A stretch of 64,000 nucleotides of DNA from Bog-473 sp963750075 (GTDB taxonomy: Bacteria > Actinomycetota > Acidimicrobiia > Acidimicrobiales > RAAP-2): NCBI GenBank assembly GCA_963750075.1, contig CAVVPG010000004.1, forward strand, positions 902,728 through 966,727, given 5' to 3'. Below the pieces are notes generated by a model. It saw nothing but the letters and a program-made list of their open reading frames with translations, was not told where the DNA came from and ran no database searches. Shown here piece by piece: positions 10,808 through 20,314 of this stretch. The translations under genes were made by a program, and so were the position numbers. Within the stretch, counting starts at the first letter, position 1, and each line of letters begins with the position of its first letter.

Positions 10808-12880
10808 TCACTGCCCCGGAACGCTGGATCCCGCCGAGCCCGAGGCGCTGCCGGCGCCGGCCGGCGTCGCTCCCTCGAGCACGGTCACGTCGGAGATCTT
10901 CCACACCCCGCCCACCCGCTGGAGGTCGGCCACGAGGCGGACCACGTCGGCCTGGGGGGACGTGATCTTGTTGTTCACATAGGTCTGGTCGACCACGGCG
11001 TAGACCGATGCCGTCCCCGCTCCCTGGTTCTCCGACTGCACCTCGACCAGGCGGATCTCGCCGCGCGACTCGGCCAGGGCCTGTTCGAGCGACGTGCGAA
11101 TGGACGTGTTGAAGAACTCCCGGGCCTGGGTCGAGAAGGCACCGGTGGCCATGTTCGTCACTGCGGTGAAGTCGGCGTCGACCGTCTTGGCGTCGAAATT
11201 GAAGAAGTCGGTCAGGAACGCCTTCGACGCGTTCAGCACGGCCGGGTCCTGCACCAGCCCGCCGCTGCTCTTGGTGGCGTAGAGCATCCCGAAGGTCAAC
11301 GTGCCGAGCAGGCCGAGCGCGGCCAGCACGGACACGACGCGGAGGGCCCGCCGGCCGGGATCGGTGCGGCCGCCGGTCCGACGTCGGCCCGGAGGGCGCG
11401 GTGGCCCTCCGTCGGCCGGCCCGGGGCGCTCGGGCGCTGTCGCGCCGACCACCTTCACGCCGCTGTCCATGTCCACTGTGTGCTCCGTGGTCGTCATGTC
11501 TGTCTGTCTCCCTCCATGTGGGTCATTGCCCGGGACGCTGCCCGGACATCGGTCAGGCCCGGCGTCTCGCGCGCCGGCGCGCGGGGCGCGCCCCCAGGCC
11601 AAGAAGAGCGCCGGGACGACGAGGCCCCCCAGCGTGAGCAGGGCGCCCCGGCTGGCGCCGGGCACCCGGTAGGACGCGTTGCTCACCGGCACCGGCGTCC
11701 CCGTGCCCAGCTCCACGTCGGCCTCCTGCGCGGTCGGTGCCACGACGTGGCCACCCGCGGCCGGCGTGAAGCCGGGCTGGCTGGCCGGGCCGACCCCGTT
11801 GCCGAACACGGTCACGCAGCCGGCGCCGGGCAGCGTGTCGGGGATCGGGTTGGCCTTCGGGTACGACGCGCCCGGCTCGGAGAGGATCGGCGGCAGGAAC
11901 AGGCGCGTGCGCAGGAAGATCTGGTTGGGATTGTCGGCCGCACCGGTCGTGGTCGCCTTGGCGAGGCCGGGCACGGCGATGTTGTCCACGGCGCCGAAGA
12001 AGTACTGGTTCGCGGCCAGGCCCTCCGAGAGGTTGCTCAGGTTGGTGGGCTGGGCGATGTTGGAGAGGATGTCGGCCGTGTCGTGCAGGACGCAGCCCAG
12101 GTTGGCCGACTGCGAGGTCAAGAGGTTGTCCACCTCGGAGAAGGCGGAAGAGCCGGAGGTGAACAGGTCGTGGAGGCCGGACTTCTGCTCGGCCAGCACC
12201 TGCACGAGCGCCGCCGTGTTGGCCAGGTCCTGGCGCAGCTGGGGCGCGACCGCGGTGACGGCGTCGAGGGCAGGCGGGGCGTTGGCCAGCAGCTCGGTGA
12301 ACTGCTGCTCGTAGGCGACGAACTCCTTCGAGAAGGTCGTGCCGGCGCTGACGAGCGTGCGCAGGTCGCCCGCCCGTCCGGCCAGCGACGTGGCCAGCTC
12401 CCCGATGAGCTTGTTGAGGTCGTTGGCCGGGATCGCCTGCAGCAGCCGGGTGGCCGTGGCGACCACGGCGCCGACGTCGGCCGGGACCTGGTTGGCCGCG
12501 GCGGGCACGTTGGCACCGCTCGTGAGGTCGGGCACGGTCCCGCCATGGGAGGGCACCAGGTTGACGACCTGCTCGCCGAGGTCGTTGGCGATCTGCACCG
12601 ACGACCGGACGTCCCGGGGCACGCCGATGCCCGGGTCGATGCTCATCGTGACCTTGGTCGCCGACGTCGTGAGGGCCGTCGAGCTCACGGTGCCCACCGG
12701 CACGCCGTTGAGCTCCACCTCGAAGCCCGGGTAGAGGCCCGAGGCGTTGGCGAATTCGGTCGTGAGCATCGTCGGGCTCTCGAGCGGGTTGCCGAGCAGG
12801 TTGACGATGCCGTAAGCGACGAGCGCGAAGCTGACGACGAAGAAGACGATGAGGTTCACGACGAGGCGGCGGGAGATCAC
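10808..12880 (-). CDS. MceF-type MCE/MlaD protein fused in frame to a Mas-type (mce-associated) membrane protein
   Basis: A 690-residue reading frame with two modules. Residues 1–about 440 are an MCE-family subunit: an N-terminal membrane anchor (VNLIVFFVVSFALVAYG), the MlaD domain around FANASGLYPGFEVELNGVPVG, a long helical region, and a C-terminal membrane helix. From residue 462 comes a mce-associated protein: a Pro/Arg-rich cytoplasmic stretch, one membrane helix (VVSVLAALGLLGTLTFGMLY) and a VirB8/SnoaL-like domain. No stop separates them, but an internal ATG at 11497 has a GGAGGGAG site 10 nt upstream, so the Mas module may also be made alone (229 residues). The GTG at 12880 overlaps the mceE stop (GTGA). 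MCE subunits form a channel for lipid import. Confidence 0.8.
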   Translation of the reverse strand: MISRRLVVNLIVFFVVSFALVAYGIVNLLGNPLESPTMLTTEFANASGLYPGFEVELNGVPVGTVSSTALTTSATKVTMSIDPGIGVPRDVRSSVQIANDLGEQVVNLVPSHGGTVPDLTSGANVPAAANQVPADVGAVVATATRLLQAIPANDLNKLIGELATSLAGRAGDLRTLVSAGTTFSKEFVAYEQQFTELLANAPPALDAVTAVAPQLRQDLANTAALVQVLAEQKSGLHDLFTSGSSAFSEVDNLLTSQSANLGCVLHDTADILSNIAQPTNLSNLSEGLAANQYFFGAVDNIAVPGLAKATTTGAADNPNQIFLRTRLFLPPILSEPGASYPKANPIPDTLPGAGCVTVFGNGVGPASQPGFTPAAGGHVVAPTAQEADVELGTGTPVPVSNASYRVPGASRGALLTLGGLVVPALFLAWGRAPRAGARDAGPDRCPGSVPGNDPHGGRQTDMTTTEHTVDMDSGVKVVGATAPERPGPADGGPPRPPGRRRTGGRTDPGRRALRVVSVLAALGLLGTLTFGMLYATKSSGGLVQDPAVLNASKAFLTDFFNFDAKTVDADFTAVTNMATGAFSTQAREFFNTSIRTSLEQALAESRGEIRLVEVQSENQGAGTASVYAVVDQTYVNNKITSPQADVVRLVADLQRVGGVWKISDVTVLEGATPAGAGSASGSAGSSVPGQ
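11495..11515 (-). promoter_or_regulatory. Internal ribosome-binding site and start of the Mas module
   Basis: GGAGGGAG at 11508–11515 (minus strand) lies 10 nt before an in-frame ATG at 11497 that begins MTTTEHTVDMDSG, a typical Mas N-terminus. It decides whether the Mas protein is made independently of the upstream mce frame. Confidence 0.5.
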
Positions 12881-13926
12881 TTGGCCGCCCCCGCGCTGTG
12901 CGGTGCGCACGTGAAGGCGGGCGCGCTGTCGTCCTGGCCGAGCCCGGGGATGCCGCAGACGATGATGTTCTCGTAGAGCTGCAGGTACCCGTTGCGCACG
13001 CTCGACGGGAGCGCGGCGTCGGCCACCGGGATCTCGGAGAGGAGGCCCGCCAGGTCGGACTGATGCTGCGCGAGCTGCCCGCTCACCGCCTGCAGCGTCT
13101 GCAGCTGGGTCACGATCTGGGGGTAGTAGGTCTCGAGGATGCTCCGCCCCTGCGTCGAGAGGTTGTCGAGAGACTGGAGCAGCGACTCGAATTGTGATGA
13201 GTTGCGCGCCAGGATGGCGACCGTCTGGGCCAGGTTGTCCAGCGCGGTGGCGGTGGCGCCGCTGGTGGGGGCCAGCGTCGAGGTGAGGCTGTTGAGCCCG
13301 TTCACGGCTCGGGTAATGGAGCCGGTGTGCTGGGCGTAGCCGGTCGCCACCGTCGTGAGGTCGGCCAGGAAGGCCTTGAGCGACGCCTCCTGGCCGCTGA
13401 ACCCCTCCGCCCCCGCCTCAATGATCTGCTCGAGCTGGGTGGTCGAGACGGCGCCGAAGACGGCGGAGCCGGCCGCGACGAACTGCTCGACGTCGGGGAC
13501 GGTGGAGGTGTGCGCGATCACGGCCCCGTCGGCGAGTTGGGGCGCGCCGGTGGCGGCCGCACCCGTTTGGCTCTTGGGCACGTCGAGTTGGACGAACTGG
13601 TCGCCGAGGATGGTGGTGCGGTCGATGGCGGCGCTCACGTCCGCCGGGATGCGCACGCCGCTGTCGAAGGTGAGGGTGACCCTGGCCCGGTCACCGTCGA
13701 GCGCGATGGAGCTGACCGAGCCCACCGGGACGTCGGCCAGCTGGACCTGGGCGCCGTTGGCGAGGTCGCCGACGTCGGAGAAGACGGCGGTGGCCGTGCG
13801 CTGGCCCGCGCCGCCGGACACGGAGCACCCGGTCAGGCCCACGACGAGCGCGGCGAGTGCGGCGATCGCGAGCCACCGGCTGCGGCGCGTCGGCTTCGGC
13901 CTGGGCGCGGGGGTCGGGGCGCGCAT
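12877..13926 (-). CDS. MceE-type lipoprotein of the MCE complex
   Basis: A 349-residue protein with a lipoprotein signal: an Arg-rich n-region, a hydrophobic stretch (WLAIAALAALVVG) and lipobox LTGC at about residue 37. The MlaD domain follows, with VFSDVGDLANGAQVQLADVPVGSVSS split across strands, then a long coiled helical region. In mycobacterial mce operons the lipoprotein (LprK type) is the fifth mce gene, and this one occupies that place. Its start ATG shares one base with the mceD stop (TGATG). Confidence 0.85.
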   Translation of the reverse strand: MRAPTPAPRPKPTRRSRWLAIAALAALVVGLTGCSVSGGAGQRTATAVFSDVGDLANGAQVQLADVPVGSVSSIALDGDRARVTLTFDSGVRIPADVSAAIDRTTILGDQFVQLDVPKSQTGAAATGAPQLADGAVIAHTSTVPDVEQFVAAGSAVFGAVSTTQLEQIIEAGAEGFSGQEASLKAFLADLTTVATGYAQHTGSITRAVNGLNSLTSTLAPTSGATATALDNLAQTVAILARNSSQFESLLQSLDNLSTQGRSILETYYPQIVTQLQTLQAVSGQLAQHQSDLAGLLSEIPVADAALPSSVRNGYLQLYENIIVCGIPGLGQDDSAPAFTCAPHSAGAAK

Positions 13927-15614
13927 CAGAACCAGCGCTCCACGTCGTGCACGAAGCCCGTCAGCAGGCCGCGCTGGGGGCGGGCCCTGCCGTGCCTGCG
14001 GGTCTGTTCCCGGGGCAGCGGCGGGAGCAACGCCGCGGCGGGCGCCGTCAGCGTCGGCGCGGGGTCCGGGCCCGTCGTCACGGCCGGCGTGGACGTCGCG
14101 GTGGCCGGCCGGGCGGTGGCCAGTGCCGAGGTGGTCGCGTCCCGGCCGCCCGGCGGTGTGGTCGCGTCGTGCGAGAGCAAGCCTCCCAGGCCACCCTGCG
14201 AGGAGCTCGTGTTGTTCGACGAGCCCGAACCGGTGCCGTCGGGGCAGCCGAGGAGCACGCTGAGCAGCCCGCACGGGGTGGTCTTGGTCGTCGTGGAGGG
14301 CGGCACGGTCGTGGTGGTCGTCGTCGTGGTCGAGCCCGCGGCCGCGCTCATCGGTGCGGGCGCCGCCGCCGGCGGCGGCGCGCTCGGGGTCCCGCCGCCC
14401 TGCTCGGCATGGGCGATCTGGGCCAGGCCCTGCTGCAGCAGGGTCTGGGCGGTGGTCGAGCCGCCCGCACCGCTCAGCGTGTCGATGATGGTGGGGATGT
14501 CGTTCAGCAGGGGGTCGAAGAACCCCGAGGAGGGGTTGCCGCACTGGGTGAGCGTGGCGAGGACGGCGGCGGAGAGGCCGGCGGCGTGGTTGGCGACGAT
14601 GCGCCGGCAGATGCCGGCCAGCCGGTCGCGCAGCAGGCCGGCGATGTAGGCCCCGGTCACGCCCGGCGCCGCCTGCAGGTTGAGGTCGAGCCAGTTGTAC
14701 GTGGGGTCGTAGGCGCGCTTGGCCCCCTGGAACAGGTTGTTGCCGTTCTGCAGGATCTGGTCGACCGAGGAGAGGTTGCGGTCCAGGGTGCGGCCGACGG
14801 TCGTGACCGTTCCCACGTCCGACTCGAGCGCTTGGATGTTGGGCACGAGCAGCGTCACGAGGTTGGTGCTGGCTCCGGTCAGCTGGGTGATGGCGTCGTT
14901 GAGCTGGCCCGCGTGCTGGGCCACCGTGCTCGACACGGTGTCGTACTGCTCGACGAGGTCCTCGATCTGCGCGGTGTCGGAGTCGAGCGTCCCGGTCAGC
15001 TGGGCCAGCGTGCCGTTGAGCTGCCCGAGGTCGTTGCCCTTGTCGGCCAGCAGCTGCACGGTGCCCGCCGCCGACGCGATCAGCTTGTTGAGGTTGGTCC
15101 CCTGGCCGTCGAGGTCGGTGGCCAGGTTGGACACGAGGCTGCCCACCGCGTGGGGGTCGAGCGCGTCGAGCGTGTGCTGCAGCTCCTTGAGCACCTCGTC
15201 GGTGGAGACCGGGACCGCGGTGTGGTCCTGCGCGATGGTGGCGCCGGAGGCGAGGTAGGGACCGCCGGTGTAGCCGGGGTTCAGGTCGACGTCGGGCGAT
15301 CCCAGGAGCTGGGGCGCGACGAGCGATGCGAACGCCGTGGACGGGATCTTGGTCCCCTGGTCGACGGCGAGCGTGACGTGGACCTTGTCGCCCACGTTCT
15401 GCACGCCGGTGACGGTGCCGACCTTGACGCCGAGGACGTCGACGGCGGCGCCGGTGAAGAGGCCCGGTGCACTCGAGTACACGACGTCGACCGGGTAGGT
15501 CGGCGTGCCCTTGGTGACCTCGGCGCCCGCGACCAGGGCGGCCGCGGCCACGACGCCGGCCACGGCGAACCGGAGCACCTTGGACGCGAGCAAGGTCCGC
15601 AACGCGCCCATCAC
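13926..15614 (-). CDS. MceD-type MCE/MlaD protein with long Pro/Thr-rich tail
   Basis: A 562-residue MCE subunit. The N-terminal membrane helix lies in LRFAVAGVVAAAALVAGAEV. The MlaD domain includes APGLFTGAAVDVLGVKVGTVTG (about residues 42–63), followed by a helical barrel region to about residue 350. The C-terminal 170 residues are low complexity (TTTTTTTVPPS, Gly/Ser/Pro runs) and probably extend outside the membrane; this tail is longer than is usual for the family. A GTG at 15614 gives the GTGA overlap seen at other junctions; an ATG one codon later is equally possible. Confidence 0.85.
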   Translation of the reverse strand: MMGALRTLLASKVLRFAVAGVVAAAALVAGAEVTKGTPTYPVDVVYSSAPGLFTGAAVDVLGVKVGTVTGVQNVGDKVHVTLAVDQGTKIPSTAFASLVAPQLLGSPDVDLNPGYTGGPYLASGATIAQDHTAVPVSTDEVLKELQHTLDALDPHAVGSLVSNLATDLDGQGTNLNKLIASAAGTVQLLADKGNDLGQLNGTLAQLTGTLDSDTAQIEDLVEQYDTVSSTVAQHAGQLNDAITQLTGASTNLVTLLVPNIQALESDVGTVTTVGRTLDRNLSSVDQILQNGNNLFQGAKRAYDPTYNWLDLNLQAAPGVTGAYIAGLLRDRLAGICRRIVANHAAGLSAAVLATLTQCGNPSSGFFDPLLNDIPTIIDTLSGAGGSTTAQTLLQQGLAQIAHAEQGGGTPSAPPPAAAPAPMSAAAGSTTTTTTTTVPPSTTTKTTPCGLLSVLLGCPDGTGSGSSNNTSSSQGGLGGLLSHDATTPPGGRDATTSALATARPATATSTPAVTTGPDPAPTLTAPAAALLPPLPREQTRRHGRARPQRGLLTGFVHDVERWF

Positions 15615-16873
15615 CCCACCCCCTGCAGTAACGGGCTGAGCAGCTCGGAGAGCCCGCCCGGGCCCGAGTTCGGTCCGCTCGCGGTGGCGCCGGTGCCCTG
15701 CGACGGCGCGGTCGTCGAGGTGCCGTTCGGCGACTGGGACGACGACGCGGGCGACGAGGACGAGCTCGTGGAGGGGGTCGAGGCGGCGGGCTCCGGGTTG
15801 GAGCCCACGCCGGGCAGCGGGCCCGTCTGCGCGCTGCAGGAGGCCGGGTCGGGCCCGAGCACCTGGTTCAGCACCTGGTCGAGCGTCCCGCAGGGGCCGA
15901 TGACGCCGAACGTGTTGGTCAGCGACGTCGGGTTGACGAAGATGTTGGCCCAGCTGAGCGGCGCGCTGCCGCTGTAGGCGACGGATTGGAAGCCGCCCAG
16001 CGCGCCACCGAGGTAGCTGACCCCCTGGGCGAGGTCCTCCTGGTGCTGGCCGACGACGGCCAGGTCGGCATGGAGGCTCTGCAGCAGCGAATTGAGCGCC
16101 GGCGAGTCCTGGCTCTCGAGGCTGTTCGTCTGGCTGGCCATGGCGTCGACGTTGGTGATCAGGTTCGACAGGTCCTGGTCGTGCGCGGCCAGGCCGGTCG
16201 AGACGGTGTCCAGGTTGTTGACGATGGCGAGCAGCTGCTGGTCCCGGGCGGCCAGGGTCGACGAGAGCGTGTTGGCCGAGTCGATCAGGCTCGAGACCTG
16301 GCCGCTGCGCTGGTCGACGGTCGTGGTCAGCGCCCCGAGGCCCGCGATGATCTGCGCGACCTGGGTCTGCTTGTCCTTGGTGATGGCAGCCAGGGAGGTG
16401 ACCAGGTTGTTGAGGGCCCGCGCGTCGGTCTTCGCCAACAGCGAGTGGGCGGTGTCCTGCAATTGGTAGAACTCGGTCGGCACCGACGTGTCGGTGATCA
16501 GCGCGCCGGGCTTCAGGGGGTCGGCCCACCCGCTGACCGGCTTGAGCGTGACGTCGACGACGCCGAGCAGCGTCTCGACCTCCACCGCGGCCGTCGTCAC
16601 GTGCGGGAGCTCCACCCCGTTGTTCACCGAGAGCCGGGCGTCGACGGCGTTACCGTGCACCTGGACCGACGTGACCGTCCCGACGTTGACGCCGGCCACC
16701 ATGACCTGCGTGCCCTTCGAGATGCCGGCGGCGTTGGCGAAGCGGGCGTCGATGGTGTAGCCCGAGCTGAACAGGCTTCGGTTGAGGAACAGGATGGCCA
16801 GGACGCAGACCGCCATCACGGTGACCGCCGTGATGCCCACGACCTTTGGGTTGCGCTCGGTGACGGCCTTCAC
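15611..16873 (-). CDS. MceC-type MCE/MlaD protein
   Basis: A 420-residue MCE subunit. A membrane anchor (VVGITAVTVMAVCVLAILFL) at about residues 10–29 precedes the MlaD domain with FANAAGISKGTQVMVAGVNVGTV, split by short turns. A long helical region and a Ser/Thr/Pro-rich tail from about residue 345 follow. The GTG at 16873 overlaps the mceB stop by four bases (GTGA). It is expected to assemble with the other MCE subunits into a hetero-hexameric lipid channel. Confidence 0.85.
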   Translation of the reverse strand: MKAVTERNPKVVGITAVTVMAVCVLAILFLNRSLFSSGYTIDARFANAAGISKGTQVMVAGVNVGTVTSVQVHGNAVDARLSVNNGVELPHVTTAAVEVETLLGVVDVTLKPVSGWADPLKPGALITDTSVPTEFYQLQDTAHSLLAKTDARALNNLVTSLAAITKDKQTQVAQIIAGLGALTTTVDQRSGQVSSLIDSANTLSSTLAARDQQLLAIVNNLDTVSTGLAAHDQDLSNLITNVDAMASQTNSLESQDSPALNSLLQSLHADLAVVGQHQEDLAQGVSYLGGALGGFQSVAYSGSAPLSWANIFVNPTSLTNTFGVIGPCGTLDQVLNQVLGPDPASCSAQTGPLPGVGSNPEPAASTPSTSSSSSPASSSQSPNGTSTTAPSQGTGATASGPNSGPGGLSELLSPLLQGVG

Positions 16874-18099
16874 TTCGAGCCCCCCGTCGCGTCGGCGGCG
16901 GCCCCGCTGACCGCCTGCAGGTCGAGGCCGAGGCTCGAGGCGGCGAGGGTGCCGGCGCCCGAGCCCGCCGACGCACTGCTCGTGCCGGCGGGCGCCGACG
17001 ATCCCGCCGACGTCGGGGCGTCGGGGTTCGGCAAGCCCGGCGTCGTGACCCCCGAGAGCGGCGCCGGCAGTGGCGGGCTGCCGAAGGGGCCCGAGCCCGC
17101 CGGCGGGTTGGAGGGCTCGTAGTAGGGGCAGACGGACTGGCCCGCCAGGCAGGTGTAGATCGTCTGCACGGCGAACCACTGGCCCCACTGGGAGATCTGG
17201 ATGTAGGGGGCCAGTCCCGTCCCGAGCGTCGACAGGCTCTTGGCCAGGTTCTGCTGGTTGTTCTGGACGTCGGCCGCCACGGCCTGCAGGTTGGTGATGG
17301 TGGTCGAGATGGTCGAGTGGTTGTTGCCGATGAGGCTCGCCAGGTCGGTGGCGACCTGGGACAGGTTGCCGACCACCGAATCGAGCAGCGTGTTCTTCGA
17401 CGCCAGCGCGGAGGACACGGTCTGGAGGTTGGTCACCAGGCTGTTGATGTCGCCCGAGCGCGAGGCGAGCGCACCGAGGACCTGGTCGAGGTTGCCGATG
17501 ATCTGCCCCACCTGGGAGTCGAGCGCCTGCACGGTGGTGGACACGGTGGCGCCGCTGTTGATCAGCTGGTTGATCTCGGCCGTGTCACCTTCGAGCGCCC
17601 CCGACACGTTCTCGACGAAGGCGTTGGCCTCCGTCGGGTTGATGGAGGCCAGGAGCGGCCCGAGCGAGTTCAAGAACGCGTCGATGCTGGCGTCGGTGAC
17701 GTCGTGGGAGAGGGGGATGGTGGCACCGGGCGCCAGGATCGACCCGCTGTGCCCGGGGTAGAGCTCGATCTCCTTCTGGCCGATCACGTTGTGCCAGCGC
17801 ATCCCGATGTCGGTCGAGCGCCGCAGGGTCACCGTGTTGTCGATGCTCATGGCGACGAGGGCGTGCCCGTGCTGGACGCCGATGCTCGAGACCTGCCCCA
17901 CGGGGACCCCGGCGATGTTCACGGTGTCCCCGCCGGCGAGACCGGTGACGTCGGCCAATTGCGCGTCGACGGTGTGGCGGCTGGTGAACAGCGAGATGTT
18001 CCCGATCTTGACGGCCAGTCCCACCAGCAGGACGACGCAGACGACCGCGAAGAGGGCGAACTTGAAGGCCGACGGGGGGAAGTGCCGCAGCAGCCTCAC
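16870..18099 (-). CDS. MceB-type MCE/MlaD protein
   Basis: A 409-residue MCE subunit starting MRLLRHFPPSAFKF. A membrane helix (FALFAVVCVVLLVGLAV) precedes the MlaD domain (LADVTGLAGGDTVNIAGVPVG) and then a helical region. The tail is Ala/Ser/Gly-rich. Reading frames open far upstream, but the GTG at 18099 overlaps the mceA stop as GTGA and fits the family N-terminus. Confidence 0.85.
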   Translation of the reverse strand: MRLLRHFPPSAFKFALFAVVCVVLLVGLAVKIGNISLFTSRHTVDAQLADVTGLAGGDTVNIAGVPVGQVSSIGVQHGHALVAMSIDNTVTLRRSTDIGMRWHNVIGQKEIELYPGHSGSILAPGATIPLSHDVTDASIDAFLNSLGPLLASINPTEANAFVENVSGALEGDTAEINQLINSGATVSTTVQALDSQVGQIIGNLDQVLGALASRSGDINSLVTNLQTVSSALASKNTLLDSVVGNLSQVATDLASLIGNNHSTISTTITNLQAVAADVQNNQQNLAKSLSTLGTGLAPYIQISQWGQWFAVQTIYTCLAGQSVCPYYEPSNPPAGSGPFGSPPLPAPLSGVTTPGLPNPDAPTSAGSSAPAGTSSASAGSGAGTLAASSLGLDLQAVSGAAADATGGSK

Positions 18100-19397
18100 G
18101 ACGAGCCCCCCAGCAATTGGTTGATGATCCCGCCGAGGGTCGTCGCCTTGGATTGGTCGGGCTGCCCGAGGATGCCGTAGGCCTGGGTGGCCGCCGCCGC
18201 GCCGGCCTGCGCCGCCCCGGACGTGGCGGACGGCGACGGCACCGGGGCCGGGGTCGCCGCGGGGGCCGCCGGCGCGGCCGGGGCGGCGGAGGCCTGCAGG
18301 GCGTTGAAGGAGGCCAGCTCCGACGAGCAGTTGAAGGCGGAGCCCGCGCCGGCCAGGGCCTGCTGGATCGGCTGGAGGAACGACATGCCGCCGGTCGGGG
18401 GCGCGATGAGGTTGCACACCAGGCTGTTGACGTCGCTGAAGAGGATGAAGGTGTTGAAGTAGGCGTACGTGCTGCCGTCGGGGAGCTTGCTCGCCCCGGC
18501 GGCGCCTTCGGCGATCTTCCGGAAGTAGTGGTACGCCCCGTTGACGACCTGGCCGATCGTGTCCTGTTGCGCCAGCAGCACACGGGACACGTTGTCGCCC
18601 GACTCCAGGATGGTGGCGATGTCGGGGTGATAGGTCGAGAGCAGCGCGGCCAGGCGGTCGGCGAAGGGGATCAGGGTGCTCAGGAGGTTCTGGTAGTCCG
18701 TCTCCTCGGCGTTGAAGACGGGCAGCCCCACGTTGATCTCGGAGTTGAGGCTGTTGAGGTCGCCGGCCGCGGGCGCGGCGGCCTGGGTGAACCGGGCGAA
18801 CGAGTCCAGCGCGAGCAGCTGCGCGTTGAGGGTCCGGTCGAGCAGGCCGGCCAATTGGGTGCCCGCGCCGATGGAGGCCGCGATCTTGGGCCCCTCGCCC
18901 TGGGACGCCTGGGCGAGCTCGCTCAGCACGGTGGCGAGGTGGGTGGTGTCGATCCTGTTCAGGAGCGGGGTGGCGGCGGCGAAAAGATCGCCCAGCTCGC
19001 TGCTGCTGCCGGCGTGGGCGAAGCTGGCGCCGGATGCGAGGTAGGGACCCGTGTCGACGCCGCCCGGGGTGGCGATGGCCACCTGCTCGGCGCCGAAGAG
19101 GTTCACGGGCTCGATGGTGGCGGCGGCGCTCGCCGGCACCTTGAACGACGGCTCGATCAGGACCGTGACCTTGGCCTCGTTCTGGGCGAGCGAGATGGTG
19201 GAGACCCGCCCGACCTGCACGCCGCGGAACACGACGGCGGATCCGGGGTGCAGGCCCTCGCCCGCACGGGGGAAGGTCCCGCTGAGCGCGTAGTCACCGG
19301 CGAAGTCGCCGTTGGCGAGGCGGACCAGCGTCACCGTCCCGAACACGAGCCCGAAGAGGACGGCGAGGCTGACGAGGAGGTTGGCGAGCCTTCTCAC
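18096..19397 (-). CDS. MceA-type MCE/MlaD protein
   Basis: A 433-residue first MCE subunit. It begins MRRLANLLVSLAVLFGLVFG (membrane anchor), followed by the MlaD domain with FPRAGEGLHPGSAVVFRGVQVG and a helical region. An Ala/Pro-rich stretch is at about 370–410, and the protein ends QLLGGSS. The GTG at 19397 overlaps the yrbEB stop (GTGA). Being directly behind the permeases marks it as the A subunit. Confidence 0.85.
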   Translation of the reverse strand: MRRLANLLVSLAVLFGLVFGTVTLVRLANGDFAGDYALSGTFPRAGEGLHPGSAVVFRGVQVGRVSTISLAQNEAKVTVLIEPSFKVPASAAATIEPVNLFGAEQVAIATPGGVDTGPYLASGASFAHAGSSSELGDLFAAATPLLNRIDTTHLATVLSELAQASQGEGPKIAASIGAGTQLAGLLDRTLNAQLLALDSFARFTQAAAPAAGDLNSLNSEINVGLPVFNAEETDYQNLLSTLIPFADRLAALLSTYHPDIATILESGDNVSRVLLAQQDTIGQVVNGAYHYFRKIAEGAAGASKLPDGSTYAYFNTFILFSDVNSLVCNLIAPPTGGMSFLQPIQQALAGAGSAFNCSSELASFNALQASAAPAAPAAPAATPAPVPSPSATSGAAQAGAAAATQAYGILGQPDQSKATTLGGIINQLLGGSS

Positions 19398-20314
19398 CCG
19401 ACCAACCTGGCGGTCGCGTTGACGCCGCCGAAGAGGATCAGCGACATGAAGAGGTTGACGACGACGACGAGGATGATGGAGAGGCGGATGGCGCGGCCGG
19501 CGGCCACGCCGACGCCCGCGGGCCCGCCGGTCGCGTTGTAGCCGTAATAGCAGTGGACGAAGGTCACGAGGACGGCGAAGACCATCGCCTTGAGGAACGA
19601 GTAGAAGATGTCGAGCGGCGGCAGGTACAGCCGGAAGTAGTGGGTGTAGGTGCCGGTGGAGAGCCCGAAGAACTTGGTCACGACGAGCTCGGAGGCGAGG
19701 TAGCTGGCGAAGAGGGCGGCAAGGTAGAGGGGGATCATCGTGATGAGCGCCGCCCAGACGCGGGTGGCGACGAGGTAGACGACGCTGTTGACACCCATGA
19801 CCTCCAGCGCGTCGATCTCGTCGCTGATGCGCATGGCACCGAGCTGGGCGGTGAAGCCGGCACCCACCTGGGCCGCCAGCGCAACCCCGGCCACCAGAGG
19901 CGTGATCTCACGTGTGTTGGCGAGTGACGTGATCACACCGGTGAACGCCTCGGCGCCGATCTGCTGCAGGCCGTTGAAGCCCTCGAGTCCGACCTCGGTC
20001 CCGGTGAAGAAGGAGATGGACACCACGACGAAGAACATGCCGCCGCCCACGACTAGGGCACCGGAGCCCAGCGAGATGTCCGACATCAGGACGAGGATCT
20101 CCTTGGGGTAACGCAGCGCGCGGGGAAGCGCCCGAAGGATCCGGAGGTAGAACTTCAACTGCGCGTAGAAGGCATCGAACACGCCGAGCACGGCGTCGCC
20201 GGAGCCGACCGCCTTGCCGCCCAGCGCGCGGCCGGCCGACGTGATCCATCCGGATTCGGTCTCGGGGGCCTCGGGTCGCCCCGACGGGGGCCTGATGGGT
20301 GTGTCGATCGCCAT
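19394..20314 (-). CDS. YrbEB/MlaE-type permease of the mce transporter
   Basis: A 306-residue integral membrane protein of the MlaE family. It has about five or six helices and the conserved cytoplasmic segment GAMRISDEIDALEVMGVN at about residues 172–189, which couples to the ATPase. It pairs with YrbEA as the membrane core of an MCE lipid importer. The ATG at 20314 shares one base with the yrbEA stop; about 40 polar residues precede the first hydrophobic segment. Confidence 0.92.
   Translation of the reverse strand: MAIDTPIRPPSGRPEAPETESGWITSAGRALGGKAVGSGDAVLGVFDAFYAQLKFYLRILRALPRALRYPKEILVLMSDISLGSGALVVGGGMFFVVVSISFFTGTEVGLEGFNGLQQIGAEAFTGVITSLANTREITPLVAGVALAAQVGAGFTAQLGAMRISDEIDALEVMGVNSVVYLVATRVWAALITMIPLYLAALFASYLASELVVTKFFGLSTGTYTHYFRLYLPPLDIFYSFLKAMVFAVLVTFVHCYYGYNATGGPAGVGVAAGRAIRLSIILVVVVNLFMSLILFGGVNATARLVG

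Noticed and set aside
13327..15977. Long plus-strand frames opposite the mce genes
   Set aside because: They have no recognisable domains, and the minus-strand genes have coupled starts and clear MlaD domains.
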